Notes under the pieces: model-generated
What the model saw: only the letters and a program-made list of their open reading frames with translations
Databases searched by the model: none
What the model was told of the DNA's origin: nothing
NCBI RefSeq assembly: GCF_019623905.1
Contig: NZ_CP069370.1
Span: 186,001 to 250,000, forward strand
DNA: 64,000 nt
Reading direction: 5' to 3'
Source of the DNA: Neotabrizicola shimadae
GTDB taxonomy: Bacteria > Pseudomonadota > Alphaproteobacteria > Rhodobacterales > Rhodobacteraceae
Shown here: positions 54,852 through 64,000 of the stretch, in pieces
Numbering within the stretch: the stretch's first letter is position 1
How the letters are laid out: each line of letters begins with the position of its first letter
Translations under genes and position numbers: made by a program

Positions 54852-55733
54852 ATGCAGGATGTGATCGTGGTGGGCGGCAGCTATGCCGGGATGGCGGCTG
54901 CGCTGCAATTGCTGCGGGCGCGGCGGTTGGTGACCATCGTGGACGAGGGGCTGCGGCGGAATCGCTTTGCCAGCCATTCGCACGGCTTCCTGGGACAGGA
55001 TGGCGTGGACCCGGCGGCGATTGCCGCGCAGGCGCGGGCGCAACTGGCGGCCTATCCGACGCTGACCTGGGTGGAGGGGCGCGCCGTGGCGGCCGGGGGG
55101 CGGAAGGACGCCTTCCGCGTGGACCTGGACGGCGGCGCGGTGCTGGAGGGGCGGCGGATCCTGCTGGCGACGGGCGTTGCGGATGAGTTGCCCGCAGTGC
55201 CGGGGCTGGCGGAGCGGTGGGGGAAATCGGTGTTCCATTGCCCCTATTGCCACGGCTACGAACTGGACCGGGGTCGGATCGGCGTGATCGCCACTGGGCC
55301 GATGTCGGTGCACCAGGCGCAGCTTCTTCCAGAGTGGGGCGAGGTGACGTTTCTATTGAACGGGGCGGCGGAGCCGGACGAGGCCGCGCGGGCGGATCTT
55401 GGCTCGCGCGGGGTGGCGGTGGAGCCGGTGCCGGTGGCGCGGATCGAGGGCCGGGCCGAGGTGGTGCTGGCCGACGGGCGGCGGCTGGAGTTCGCGGGGC
55501 TGTTCACCGCGGCGCGCTGCGTGCCGGCGAGCCCATTGGCGGAAGCGATGGGTTGTGCGCTGAGGGAGACGCCGATGGGGGTCCAGGTGGCGACGGCCGA
55601 CACGAAGGAGACGAGCCTGGCCGGGGTCTTTGCCTGCGGCGACGTCGCGCGTGTGCCGCATTCGGTGTCTTTGGCGGTGGGCGACGGGGCCTGGGCCGGG
55701 GCGCAGTTGCACCGGTCTTTGGTGTGGCCCTGA
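54852..55733 (+). CDS. Thioredoxin-reductase-like FAD/NAD(P) oxidoreductase
   Basis: 293 residues. FAD-binding GGSYAGMAA near residue 8, the redox-active CPYC at about residue 134 (FHCPYCHGYELD) and the C-terminal FAD motif ACGDVAR. Shorter in the NADPH-binding segment than true TrxB. The pair with an Rrf2 regulator recurs in bacteria and is often linked to thiol or electrophile stress. Converges on the TraB/GumN gene nine bases away. Confidence 0.88.
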   Translation: MQDVIVVGGSYAGMAAALQLLRARRLVTIVDEGLRRNRFASHSHGFLGQDGVDPAAIAAQARAQLAAYPTLTWVEGRAVAAGGRKDAFRVDLDGGAVLEGRRILLATGVADELPAVPGLAERWGKSVFHCPYCHGYELDRGRIGVIATGPMSVHQAQLLPEWGEVTFLLNGAAEPDEAARADLGSRGVAVEPVPVARIEGRAEVVLADGRRLEFAGLFTAARCVPASPLAEAMGCALRETPMGVQVATADTKETSLAGVFACGDVARVPHSVSLAVGDGAWAGAQLHRSLVWP

Positions 55734-55742
55734 GGGGGCGGA

Positions 55743-56732
55743 TCAGGGGGCGAGGGCAGTGACAGTCCAGCCGTTGCGCTGAAGCAGGTTCAGCACGCCT
55801 TCGGACCCCGGCAGGTGCAGCGCGCCGAAGGCGGCGACGACCGGGCCCTGGGCGGCGGCCTGCTCGATCACCGGGATCCAGGCCTGGTTGCGGGCGTCGA
55901 TCAGGGTCTTCTGGGTTTCGTCCAGCGCGGTCGCGGCGGCGGTCGGGTCCACGCCCGGCGTGGTGAGCGCGGTGTGGCGGGAAAACTCCCACAGAAGCTG
56001 GCTGTCGCCACGGAAATAGGCCGCAGCCGTGGTGATGGCCTCGTCGCCCGCGTCGCTTTCGACCGCGATGGCGGCATGGAGGAGGGCGACTTCCTCTTCC
56101 GGGGTGAAGCTGTCGAAGAGGCCCAGGATGGTGTCATAGGGCTCCAGCGCCCGGACCGGGACGCCGTGGTCCCCGGCGGCTTCGATGACGCGGGCGTCGA
56201 GGCCGTTCATGCCCTGGTCCATGGGCATCATGCAGGGGGGCACGGCGAGGATGGCGGAGAGATACCAGGGCTTCATCCGCGCACCCATGAAGGCGGGGAC
56301 GCCCCGTTCGGTCAGCGCCTCGGACAGGCGGGCCCAGTCTTCGGGCGGCAGGCGTTCGGGCAGGGTGGGGCCGTCCTGCAGCAGGAGGTCGGGTTCCTTG
56401 GCGAGGCGTGCCTTCAGCGCGGCTTCCTCTTGCGCGCCGGCTTCGACCAGGACGGTGGAGGCTCCGGCGATCAGCGGGTCGAGCCAGGCCATGGTTTCGG
56501 CGTGGCGGGGGTCGTCGAGGTGGAAGGTGCCGACGAGGGTGACGGTCTGGTCGCCGCGGCTGGCCTGCCAGAAGTTGCCGCGGGCAAAGGGCACGGATTC
56601 GGCCCGCGCGGTCAGCTCGGCGCGGGTTTCGGCCGGAAGGGCGGCGATGAGATCGGTGCCCGTGCAGGCGGCCTGGGCCGCGGCAGGCAGGGCGAGGAGC
56701 GCGAGGGCGGCGGCGATGAGGCGGCGGGGCAG
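55743..56732 (-). CDS. TraB/GumN-family periplasmic protein
   Basis: About 329 residues. A signal peptide (LIAAALALLALPAAAQAA) precedes the TraB/GumN (COG3735) domain, with the two metal-site motifs GTFHLDDPRH and FGALHLPGSEG. The family includes Tiki-like metalloproteases. No ATG fits: the frame opens at a TTG at 56801 that has no ribosome-binding site, whereas a CTG at 56732 has AGAGGGA eight bases upstream and begins the signal peptide cleanly. I chose the CTG; the start needs proof. Confidence 0.78.
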   Translation of the reverse strand: MPRRLIAAALALLALPAAAQAACTGTDLIAALPAETRAELTARAESVPFARGNFWQASRGDQTVTLVGTFHLDDPRHAETMAWLDPLIAGASTVLVEAGAQEEAALKARLAKEPDLLLQDGPTLPERLPPEDWARLSEALTERGVPAFMGARMKPWYLSAILAVPPCMMPMDQGMNGLDARVIEAAGDHGVPVRALEPYDTILGLFDSFTPEEEVALLHAAIAVESDAGDEAITTAAAYFRGDSQLLWEFSRHTALTTPGVDPTAAATALDETQKTLIDARNQAWIPVIEQAAAQGPVVAAFGALHLPGSEGVLNLLQRNGWTVTALAP

Positions 56733-56830
56733 GGTGGGACTCCCTCTGGTTTTGGCGAAGGTGGCACCGCTGGCGGCCGAGGCCAAGGGGCGACCCCGCA
56801 AATCGCCGCGATTTCGCGGGGCGGGGGGTG

Positions 56831-56859
56831 TTGACAGACTCGGGGGGAGTGCCTAACTC
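56831..56859 (+). promoter_or_regulatory. groESL promoter
   Basis: TTGACA (56831-56836), a 17-base spacer and TAACTC (56854-56859). The predicted start point falls just before the CIRCE element, the usual arrangement for HrcA-repressed operons. Confidence 0.75.
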
Positions 56860-56866
56860 AGCGGCG

Positions 56867-56893
56867 TTGGCACTCGCCGCCGGTGAGTGCTAA
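56867..56893 (+). promoter_or_regulatory. CIRCE element (HrcA operator)
   Basis: TTGGCACTC-N9-GAGTGCTAA, matching the consensus TTAGCACTC-N9-GAGTGCTAA with one change. HrcA binds this repeat and is released on heat stress. It lies in the leader of groES. Confidence 0.93.
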
Positions 56894-56930
56894 TTCTGAT
56901 TGAACCTGGAACCCAAGGGAGAGTTGCCAG

Positions 56931-57218
56931 ATGGCTTTCAAACCGCTGCATGACCGTGTGCTGGTCCGCCGCGTCCAGTCCGAGGAAAAGACCAAGGGTG
57001 GTCTGATCATCCCCGACACCGCGAAGGAAAAGCCCGCCGAGGGTGAGATCGTCGCCGTGGGCGAAGGCGCCCGCAAGGATTCGGGCGAGCTGATCGCCCC
57101 GTCGGTGAAGGCGGGCGACCGCATCCTGTTCGGCAAGTGGTCGGGCACCGAGGTCACGCTGAACGGCGAAGACCTGCTGATCATGAAGGAAAGCGACATC
57201 CTCGGCATCATCGCCTGA
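56931..57218 (+). CDS. groES: Co-chaperonin GroES
   Basis: 95 residues, full length: [20 protein letters not shown], the mobile loop ([16 protein letters not shown]) and the roof. It caps GroEL to form the folding chamber. It is first in the groESL operon under CIRCE control. Confidence 0.97.
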   Translation: MAFKPLHDRVLVRRVQSEEKTKGGLIIPDTAKEKPAEGEIVAVGEGARKDSGELIAPSVKAGDRILFGKWSGTEVTLNGEDLLIMKESDILGIIA

Positions 57219-57235
57219 GGTCGCCTTTCCCGTCC

Positions 57236-57260
57236 GGTGCGTGCAAGCACGCACCCTACC
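57236..57260 (+). repeat. GGTGCGTGC hairpin element in the groES-groEL spacer
   Basis: GGTGCGTGC-AA-GCACGCACC followed by CTACC. Together with the next bases it equals the reverse complement of 33561-33587 over 27 bases. It occupies a large part of the 69-base groES-groEL gap. Confidence 0.8.
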
Positions 57261-57269
57261 GCAACATGA

Positions 57270-58925
<1,656 letters not shown>

Positions 58926-58948
58926 TCCATCCCCCATCGGGACTTTGG

Positions 58949-58980
58949 AAGGGGCGGTCTTCGGGCCGCCCCTTTGCTTT
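58949..58980 (+). terminator. groESL intrinsic terminator
   Basis: 11-pair stem AAGGGGCGGTC / GGCCGCCCCTT (one G-U pair) closed by the very stable TTCG tetraloop, then TTGCTTTTC. It lies 23 bases after the groEL stop. Confidence 0.9.
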
Positions 58981-59062
58981 TCGGGCGAATGGGGAGCCGC
59001 AGTGGCGACTTGCACCTGCGCGCCGGGCGGATAGGTTTGACGCGCTTGCGGCAGGAGGGCCG

Positions 59063-60295
59063 ATGCGCGACGGGTCGAGCCTGCTGATCTTTGCGCCGGT
59101 GCAGCTGTACCGGGACGACGATGGCCGGCTGATGCTGGAAAACCAGGCCTGCAACGGGCTGCGGCTATGGGCCGAGAATTTCGAGCATGTGACGGCGGTG
59201 ATGCCGCTGGTCGAGGGGCCGGTGCCGCCGGCCTGGGTGCCGCTGGAGGCGGTGGGGCCGGGGCTTTCGCGCATCCGCATCGAAACGGTGCCGGTGGCCT
59301 GGCGGCTGCGGCCCTTCCTGAAGGCGCTGCCTTCGGTGCGGCGGATGTTCCGGGCGCGGATCGCCGAGGCGGATTACTGCGGGTTTTCCCTGGGCGGGCT
59401 GGTGGGCGACTGGGGGGCGGTGGGCTGCTACGAGGCTCATGCGATGGGGCGGCCGTTCTTCGTGTGGACCGACCGGGTGGAAAGCCAGGTGGAGCGGGGC
59501 ACGGCGCGGACGGCGCCGAGGCTGCGGCGGCGGCTGAAGGCGCGGCTGACCTGGCGGGCGATGGCGGCTCTGGAACGCTGGGCGATCCGGCGCGCGGACC
59601 TGGGGCTGTTTCACGGGCGCGAGACCTATGAGGCCTATGCGCCCTACTCGCGCGATCCGCAGCTGGTGCATGACATCCATATCCGCAAGCAGGACCGCAT
59701 CAGGCCGGAGGCGCTGGCCGCGAAGGTGGCGGCGGCGGGGGCGGGGCCGCTCAGGATCGCCTATGTCGGGCGGGCCGATGCGATGAAGGGGCCCATGGAC
59801 TGGGTGGCGGTGCTGGAGCGGTTGGCGGCGAATGGCGTGGAGTTCCGGGCGGAATGGCTGGGCGATGGCGATGAGGTGCCGGCGATGGCCGCGCGCATCG
59901 CGACGGCGGGTCTGGGTGACAGGGTGGCGCTGCGCGGCTTTGTCGCCGATCGGGCGGCGGTGCTGGAGGCCTATCGCGGGGCGCAGGTCTTCCTGTTCTG
60001 CCACCGCACGCCGGAAAGCCCGCGCAACCTGATCGAGGCGCTGGTGTCGGGCACGGTTCTGGTGGGCCATGACGGCGCCTTTGCGCGCGACCTGATCCAT
60101 CTGCATGGCGGCGGGGTGCTGCGGCCGATGGGCGATGTGGAGGGGCTGGCCGGGGTGCTGGCCGAACTGGCGGGAGACCGGGCGCGGCTGGCCGGGCTGA
60201 TCGAGCGGGCGGCGGCGGATGGGGCGCCGTTCAACGACGAGGACGTGTTCCGCCACCGCAGCGAGCTGATCCGCGGGCACCTGCCGCGGGGCTAG
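59063..60295 (+). CDS. Glycosyltransferase, GT-B fold (family 1/4-like)
   Basis: 410 residues. C-terminal donor domain with LRIAYVGRADAMKGPMDWV, a nucleotide-sugar site region and the acidic motif HRTPESPRNLIEAL (E-x7-E like). N-terminal acceptor domain is less conserved. It likely adds a sugar to an exopolysaccharide or lipid. It stands alone, ends in a four-base overlap with the convergent GNAT gene and has GGAGGG ahead of its ATG. Confidence 0.82.
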   Translation: MRDGSSLLIFAPVQLYRDDDGRLMLENQACNGLRLWAENFEHVTAVMPLVEGPVPPAWVPLEAVGPGLSRIRIETVPVAWRLRPFLKALPSVRRMFRARIAEADYCGFSLGGLVGDWGAVGCYEAHAMGRPFFVWTDRVESQVERGTARTAPRLRRRLKARLTWRAMAALERWAIRRADLGLFHGRETYEAYAPYSRDPQLVHDIHIRKQDRIRPEALAAKVAAAGAGPLRIAYVGRADAMKGPMDWVAVLERLAANGVEFRAEWLGDGDEVPAMAARIATAGLGDRVALRGFVADRAAVLEAYRGAQVFLFCHRTPESPRNLIEALVSGTVLVGHDGAFARDLIHLHGGGVLRPMGDVEGLAGVLAELAGDRARLAGLIERAAADGAPFNDEDVFRHRSELIRGHLPRG

Positions 60296-60783
60296 AGCGC
60301 CTTGCCCAAGCGGTGCGCGATCTGGGTCTTTTGCCCAAGCGTGACCTGGCGGTTGGGGAGTGTGACGCGGAAGCCCTCGCGTTCCCAGAAGGCGCGGCCG
60401 CGGGGGTTGGCGTCCAGCACGGCGAGGTAGAGGGCGGTCTTGCCGCGGGCGCGGGCCTGGGCTTCGAGGTGGCGCAGGAAGCGTTGGCCGGCGCCCCGGC
60501 CGCGGGCGGCGGGCGAGACGATCATCAGGCCAAGATAGGCGTCGGTCGGTTCGGGGTAGTTCCAGCCCATCTCGGCGATGGCGACGAGGCGGCCGCCGTC
60601 GAAGAGGCCGAGGCGGAGGGACTCCGCCGGGTCGGAGTTCGGGGGCGCGTCGGTGAAGAATTCCTCGACCATGCTGTCATCGGGCGGGGTGCCGCGTTCG
60701 ATGTCGATGTAATCGGCGGCCTCGTGCAGGAAGGCGAGGACCAGGGGCCGCTCGGTGTCGGGGTCGAGAGGGCGGATGATCAT
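60292..60783 (-). CDS. GNAT-family N-acetyltransferase
   Basis: 163 residues with the acetyl-CoA pyrophosphate loop RGRGAGQRFLRHLE around residue 94 and the C-terminal ALYLAVLDANPRGRAFWEREGF. The acceptor is unknown. It overlaps the GreB-like gene upstream by four bases (ATGA), and is the last gene of the ribN-NUDIX-GreB-like-GNAT run. Confidence 0.88.
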   Translation of the reverse strand: MIIRPLDPDTERPLVLAFLHEAADYIDIERGTPPDDSMVEEFFTDAPPNSDPAESLRLGLFDGGRLVAIAEMGWNYPEPTDAYLGLMIVSPAARGRGAGQRFLRHLEAQARARGKTALYLAVLDANPRGRAFWEREGFRVTLPNRQVTLGQKTQIAHRLGKAL

Positions 60784-61271
60784 GGGCGCGCGATCGAGAC
60801 GATGTCCAGACTGGTCGGGCCGGAGGGGCGGCGGACGGTGACGGTATCGCCGGGCTCGGCGCCCAGGAGCGCGCGGGCGAGGGGGGAGTGGGGGGCGATG
60901 CGGCCGAGGCTTGCGTCGGCCTCGTCCTCGCCGGTGATCTCGTAGGTGGTCTCATGGCCCTGGTCGTCGGCCACGGTGACGCGGAGGCCGAAGGCTGCGG
61001 ACGTGAGGGGTTGGATGGCCGGGTCGATGGGGATGGCGCTGCGCAGCCGCGCCTCGAGATAGCGGATGTCGCGTTCGGCGGCGGCTTCGGGCAGCTTGTC
61101 CAGCCGGTCGGGGCGGGCGCGCAGGCGGGCGAGATCGGCCTGGGTGGCGGCCAGCCTTTCGCGCAGTGCGGCGAGGCCGCGGGGGGTGACGTAGTTCGGA
61201 TGGGGCGAGATCGGCAGGTCGGGAAGGGGATCAAGCTCGCCCGAGCCTTCCTTGACGAAGGCGCGGCTCAT
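60780..61271 (-). CDS. GreA/GreB-family protein with reduced coiled coil
   Basis: 163 residues. The C-terminal FKBP-like domain (FGLRVTVADDQG, LGRIAPHSPLARALLGAEPGD) matches GreA/GreB, factors that rescue backtracked RNA polymerase. The N-terminal coiled coil is short and the usual acidic tip G-D-x-SENAxY is not visible; that stretch reads LPEAAAERDIRYLEARL. It may therefore bind polymerase without strong cleavage activity, as Rnk-like or DksA-like competitors do. It overlaps both neighbours by four bases. Confidence 0.8.
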   Translation of the reverse strand: MSRAFVKEGSGELDPLPDLPISPHPNYVTPRGLAALRERLAATQADLARLRARPDRLDKLPEAAAERDIRYLEARLRSAIPIDPAIQPLTSAAFGLRVTVADDQGHETTYEITGEDEADASLGRIAPHSPLARALLGAEPGDTVTVRRPSGPTSLDIVSIARP

Positions 61272-61720
61272 GGGACGATCACCTCCAGCGGGTCGTAGAG
61301 GAGGCCCGTGCCCCAGGCGGCCTCAGCCAGGCTGTCGGGCTTGAAGCGGATGCGGCCGAGGGCGAGATCGTCGCGGGTGAAGAAGCGGCGTTCGGTGACG
61401 ATGCCTTCGGGGTCCTTCCAGGCGGGGTCCAGGCTGGCGGAGGCGAGGGTGCAGCGGAAGAAGATCTCGACCTGGTGGAAGCCGGTCCTGGGATCGTGGA
61501 ATTCGTTGATCAAGGCGGGGGCGCCCACGCTGACGGCGAGGCCGGTTTCCTCGTGCACCTCGCGGGCGAGGTTTTCGGGCAGGGGGGCACCGGAGCGGAC
61601 GCCACCGCCGGGCGCGGCCCAGAGGTCGGAGCGGCCGCCGGGGTAGGCGTTCACCAGAAGGAGCCGGTCCTGGTGCAGGATCAGCGCGCGGGCGGCCAGT
61701 CTTGGCGTGCGGTGCTTCAT
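61268..61720 (-). CDS. NUDIX hydrolase
   Basis: 150 residues from ATG 61720. NUDIX box GGVRSGAPLPENLAREVHEETGL: the REVHEETGL half with metal-binding glutamates is intact, but the first glutamate position is alanine. It hydrolyses a nucleoside diphosphate derivative. It starts 40 bases after the ribN stop on the same strand and may share the riboswitch-controlled transcript, which raises the chance of a flavin-related substrate. Confidence 0.86.
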   Translation of the reverse strand: MKHRTPRLAARALILHQDRLLLVNAYPGGRSDLWAAPGGGVRSGAPLPENLAREVHEETGLAVSVGAPALINEFHDPRTGFHQVEIFFRCTLASASLDPAWKDPEGIVTERRFFTRDDLALGRIRFKPDSLAEAAWGTGLLYDPLEVIVP

Positions 61721-61760
61721 GGGCGGCCACGCTGGCGCGGGCCGCCCGGTTTGTCCAGTG

Positions 61761-62675
61761 TCAGGCCGTTTCCTGGGCGGGGCGGGCGGCAAGGCCGGGG
61801 CTGCGGCCTTCGCGTTCGGACCAAAGAAGCCAGGACGAGGCGGCGAGGATCATCGCCACGCCAAGCCAGAGCGTGCCTTCGGGCAGGTAGCCGAAGATCA
61901 GCCAGCCCACCAGGATGTTGGACAGGAGCTTCAGGTCGTCGAAGGGCTGCACGAAGGCCGCATCGGCCGAGGCATAGGCCATGGTCAGCATGTGCTGCGC
62001 GGCCAGCATCAGGACGCCTCCGGCAAGGAGGGCCAGGAGGATGGTGCCCGTGGGCCATTCGAAGCCGGCCTGGACCGAAAGCCCGGCGTTGATGGGTGTG
62101 AGGAGCGCGAGCAGCCAGAGCGTCACGGTCTGTGGCCGCTCGGTGCGGGTGAGCCGCTTGGTCAGGAGCGAGGCGGCGGCCCAGAGAAGGGCGGCGGCCA
62201 GCGGGTAGAGCGCGGCGGGGCTGAAGCCCTGGTCCCAGGGCCTGAGCAGCACCATTGCCCCGGCAAAGCCAAGCGCGGCGGCGCCCCAGCGGTTGGGGCC
62301 GACCCGTTCGCCCAGGAACAGGAAGGCGCCGAGCATGACGAAGAAGGGCGAGGTCATGACAAGCGCGATGACCTGCCAGATCGGCACGCCGTTCGCCAGC
62401 GCCATGACGAAGGCCTGCACGCCGAAGGCCGAGACGATGACGCGCAGAACATGCAGCACGGGGTGGTCCGTGCGGAAGCCCGCCAGCCCCTCGCGCCAGA
62501 CGAAGGGGAAGGCCAGCACCAGCGCGATGGCATATTGCCAGAAGGTGTCGGACTGCGGCTTGAAGCCGAGGTGGAAGGTGACGATCTGCGTCAGCGCATT
62601 GGCCAGCGCAAAGGCGATCCCGGCGGCGATCATGAAGAGCGCGCCCTTGAGGGGATCGGGGTGGGTCTGATTCAT
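61761..62675 (-). CDS. ribN: Riboflavin transporter RibN (EamA family)
   Basis: 304 residues from ATG 62675, with AAAGGAG upstream. About ten membrane helices, two EamA repeats. Known: RibN is an EamA-family riboflavin importer in Alphaproteobacteria, often behind an FMN riboswitch. Seen: an FMN riboswitch lies directly upstream on the same strand. Inferred: this gene imports riboflavin and is shut off when FMN is plentiful. Distinct from the two other DMT genes in this window, which have no riboswitch. Confidence 0.88.
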   Translation of the reverse strand: MNQTHPDPLKGALFMIAAGIAFALANALTQIVTFHLGFKPQSDTFWQYAIALVLAFPFVWREGLAGFRTDHPVLHVLRVIVSAFGVQAFVMALANGVPIWQVIALVMTSPFFVMLGAFLFLGERVGPNRWGAAALGFAGAMVLLRPWDQGFSPAALYPLAAALLWAAASLLTKRLTRTERPQTVTLWLLALLTPINAGLSVQAGFEWPTGTILLALLAGGVLMLAAQHMLTMAYASADAAFVQPFDDLKLLSNILVGWLIFGYLPEGTLWLGVAMILAASSWLLWSEREGRSPGLAARPAQETA

Positions 62676-62722
62676 GGTGTCTCCTTTCAAGAACACGCAT
62701 CAATCAGGGGAAATGCGGCCTT

Positions 62723-62744
62723 CATCCCGGCGGGTGCCGGGATG
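62723..62744 (-). terminator. Expression-platform hairpin of the FMN riboswitch
   Basis: Nine-pair stem CATCCCGGC / GCCGGGATG (loop of four), 8 bases past the aptamer and about 50 before the ribN start. Likely the switching terminator, although its U-run is poor. Confidence 0.55.
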
Positions 62745-62751
62745 GCAGACA

Positions 62752-62878
62752 CATTCTCTTTCATCCGGACTGTGACCGTCGGCCCCGGAGTTCCACCGGA
62801 TCTGCTGACCCTTGCCTTGCGGCAAGGCGCTCGCGGGCTGTGACCGCCGGTGGGGAATTCCGCCCCGCCCTGAGAATG
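62752..62878 (-). promoter_or_regulatory. FMN riboswitch (RFN element)
   Basis: On minus, the conserved RFN parts occur in order: GGCGGGGCGGAATTCCCCACC, ACCGGCGGTCACAGCCCGCG, GGAACTCCGGGGCCGACGG and ACAGTCCGGATGAAAGAGAA. P1 closes by pairing CATTCTC with GAGAATG. The aptamer is about 127 bases, which is normal. It precedes ribN by 76 bases. Confidence 0.96.
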
Positions 62879-62960
62879 CCGGGACGACCCCGGCGGGACA
62901 TGTGCTATGCGAGAGCGGGGGCGGGGGCAAGCGGGGCCGGTCTGCGAAGGTGCAAGGGCG

Positions 62961-63701
62961 ATGTGCAGGAATGTGGTGACGGCGGCGGTGCTGGCGCTGA
63001 TGGCGGGGCCGGCTGCGGCGGGCGATTGCGTCGTGCTGCTGCACGGGCTGGCGCGGACCGAGACATCGCTGATGGCGATGGAGACGGCCTTGGCCGCGCA
63101 GGGCTGGCAGGTGGTGAACGAGGGCTACCCCTCGACCTCGGCCCCGCTGGAGGAACTGGCGGCAGGTGTGGGCGCACGGGTGGCGCAATGCGCGCCGGGA
63201 TCGCGGGTGGATTTCGTGACGCATTCGATGGGCGGCATTCTGCTGCGGGTCTGGCTGATGCAGAACCGCCCGGAAGACCTGGGCCGCGTGGTGATGCTGG
63301 CGCCGCCGAACCATGGGTCGGAGATCGTGGATGCCTTCGGCGAATGGGAGGCGTTCCGCTGGATCAACGGGCCGGCGGGGATGGAACTGGGCACGGGCGC
63401 GGATGGCGTGACGATGACCCTGCCGCCGGTGGATTTCGACCTGGGCGTGATCGCGGGCAGCCGGTCGGTGAACCCGATCCTGTCCTCGGTCCTGCCGGGG
63501 GTGGATGACGGGAAGGTTTCGGTTGAATCCACGAAGGTGGAGGGCATGGCCGACCATATCGTGCTGCCAGTGACCCATACCTTCATGATGTTTTCGCCCG
63601 TGGTGATTGCCGAGACGGTGACCTTCCTGAAGACCGGCGCCTTCGATCACGGGCTGGGGTTGACCGAGGCGGTGGCGATGCTTGCGGGGAACGGCGGATG
63701 A
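62961..63701 (+). CDS. Exported alpha/beta hydrolase (lipase/esterase-like)
   Basis: 246 residues from ATG 62961. A signal peptide ends near GPAAAGDC. Oxyanion region [10 protein letters not shown], nucleophile in THSMGGI (residue S-M-G-G), and a histidine in the C-terminal [12 protein letters not shown]. Resembles triacylglycerol lipase and PGAP1-like hydrolases. It overlaps the next gene by four bases. Confidence 0.83.
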   Translation: MCRNVVTAAVLALMAGPAAAGDCVVLLHGLARTETSLMAMETALAAQGWQVVNEGYPSTSAPLEELAAGVGARVAQCAPGSRVDFVTHSMGGILLRVWLMQNRPEDLGRVVMLAPPNHGSEIVDAFGEWEAFRWINGPAGMELGTGADGVTMTLPPVDFDLGVIAGSRSVNPILSSVLPGVDDGKVSVESTKVEGMADHIVLPVTHTFMMFSPVVIAETVTFLKTGAFDHGLGLTEAVAMLAGNGG

Positions 63702-64000
63702 GGACGGGGATGGGCCGCTATGCCGGACTTGCGAAGACAGTCTCGCGGTTCATGGGCCGGGCGGGCGTGTTCTTCCTGGCAGTGATGACAATCGTGGTCT
63801 GGCTGGCCACGGGGCCGGTGTTCGGCTTTTCCGACACCTGGCAGCTTGTGATCAACACCGGCACGACGATCGTGACCTTCCTGATGGTGTTCCTGATCCA
63901 GAACACCCAGAACCGCGATACCGCGGCGATCCAGCTGAAGCTGGACGAGCTGATCCGGGCGACGCAAGGGGCGCACAACGCGCTTTTGGACCTTGAGGAG
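63698..64000 (+). CDS. Low-affinity iron permease-family membrane protein, N-terminal part
   Basis: 101 residues to the window edge. Two membrane helices ([21 protein letters not shown] and [21 protein letters not shown] in separate segments) and [20 protein letters not shown] match the small bacterial relatives of yeast Fet4. Such proteins are about 130-150 residues, so a little is missing to the right. Transport of iron in bacteria is not proven for this group. Confidence 0.82.
   Translation, partial: MRTGMGRYAGLAKTVSRFMGRAGVFFLAVMTIVVWLATGPVFGFSDTWQLVINTGTTIVTFLMVFLIQNTQNRDTAAIQLKLDELIRATQGAHNALLDLEE

Overview
The window reads as chromosome of a GC-rich alphaproteobacterium, most likely Rhodobacteraceae (Rhodobacter/Tabrizicola/Gemmobacter type). 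This rests on ribosomal and RNA-polymerase proteins of alphaproteobacterial form, an exosortase E/CPBP fusion, a SqrR-type sulfide repressor, an EamA riboflavin transporter under an FMN riboswitch, and a CIRCE-controlled groESL operon. No rRNA, tRNA, CRISPR array, integrase or transposase was found. No gene-free gap exceeds 300 bases; the longest is the roughly 257-base rplA-rplJ leader.

Layout. 0-3.8 kb (minus): the distal spc/alpha operon rplO-secY-adk-rpsM-rpsK-rpoA, with rpoA cut by the window edge. 4.0-18.9 kb: a catabolic region with an IclR regulator, a Gfo/Idh oxidoreductase and MaoC gene on minus, and a long plus-strand run: MaoC, a signal-less solute-binding-like protein, a CaiB-type CoA transferase, a complete carbohydrate ABC importer, an enolase-superfamily dehydratase, a mutarotase, an RraA-like aldolase, a two-subunit UxaA-type dehydratase, an SDR and a lactonase-type amidohydrolase. 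Together these look like uptake and non-phosphorylative breakdown of a sugar or sugar acid, joined to a CoA-dependent branch. 18.9-29.1 kb: a PLD enzyme, a LolA-like protein, FecR protein, a CHASE2 adenylate cyclase co-transcribed with a Crp-type regulator, an RTX protein, exosortase E/protease and a DMT exporter.

29.2-41.4 kb (minus): secE-nusG-rplK-rplA-rplJ-rplL-rpoB-rpoC, ended by a strong terminator. The genes that normally lie between rpoC and rplO (rpsL to rpmD) are absent here; about 25 kb of accessory genes sits in their place. 41.5-52.2 kb: sqrR, an SDR, a GSCFA protein diverging from a family 61 glycosyltransferase, a second enolase-superfamily gene, threonine aldolase, ycgN, ribF, a MaoC hydratase, a HAD phosphatase, a periplasmic rhodanese with a perfect SqrR-type operator, and Mn-dependent pyrophosphatase.

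52.4-64 kb: a DMT transporter, an orphan HNH protein of different composition, an Rrf2 regulator with a flavin oxidoreductase, a TraB/GumN protein, groESL, a glycosyltransferase, a GNAT/GreB-like/NUDIX operon downstream of riboswitch-controlled ribN, an alpha/beta hydrolase and the start of an iron-permease-family gene. Two small repeat families cross these regions: an 18-bp perfect palindrome with a conserved flank (near 17.95 and 52.3 kb), and a GGTGCGTGC hairpin found in both the rpoB-rpoC and groES-groEL spacers.
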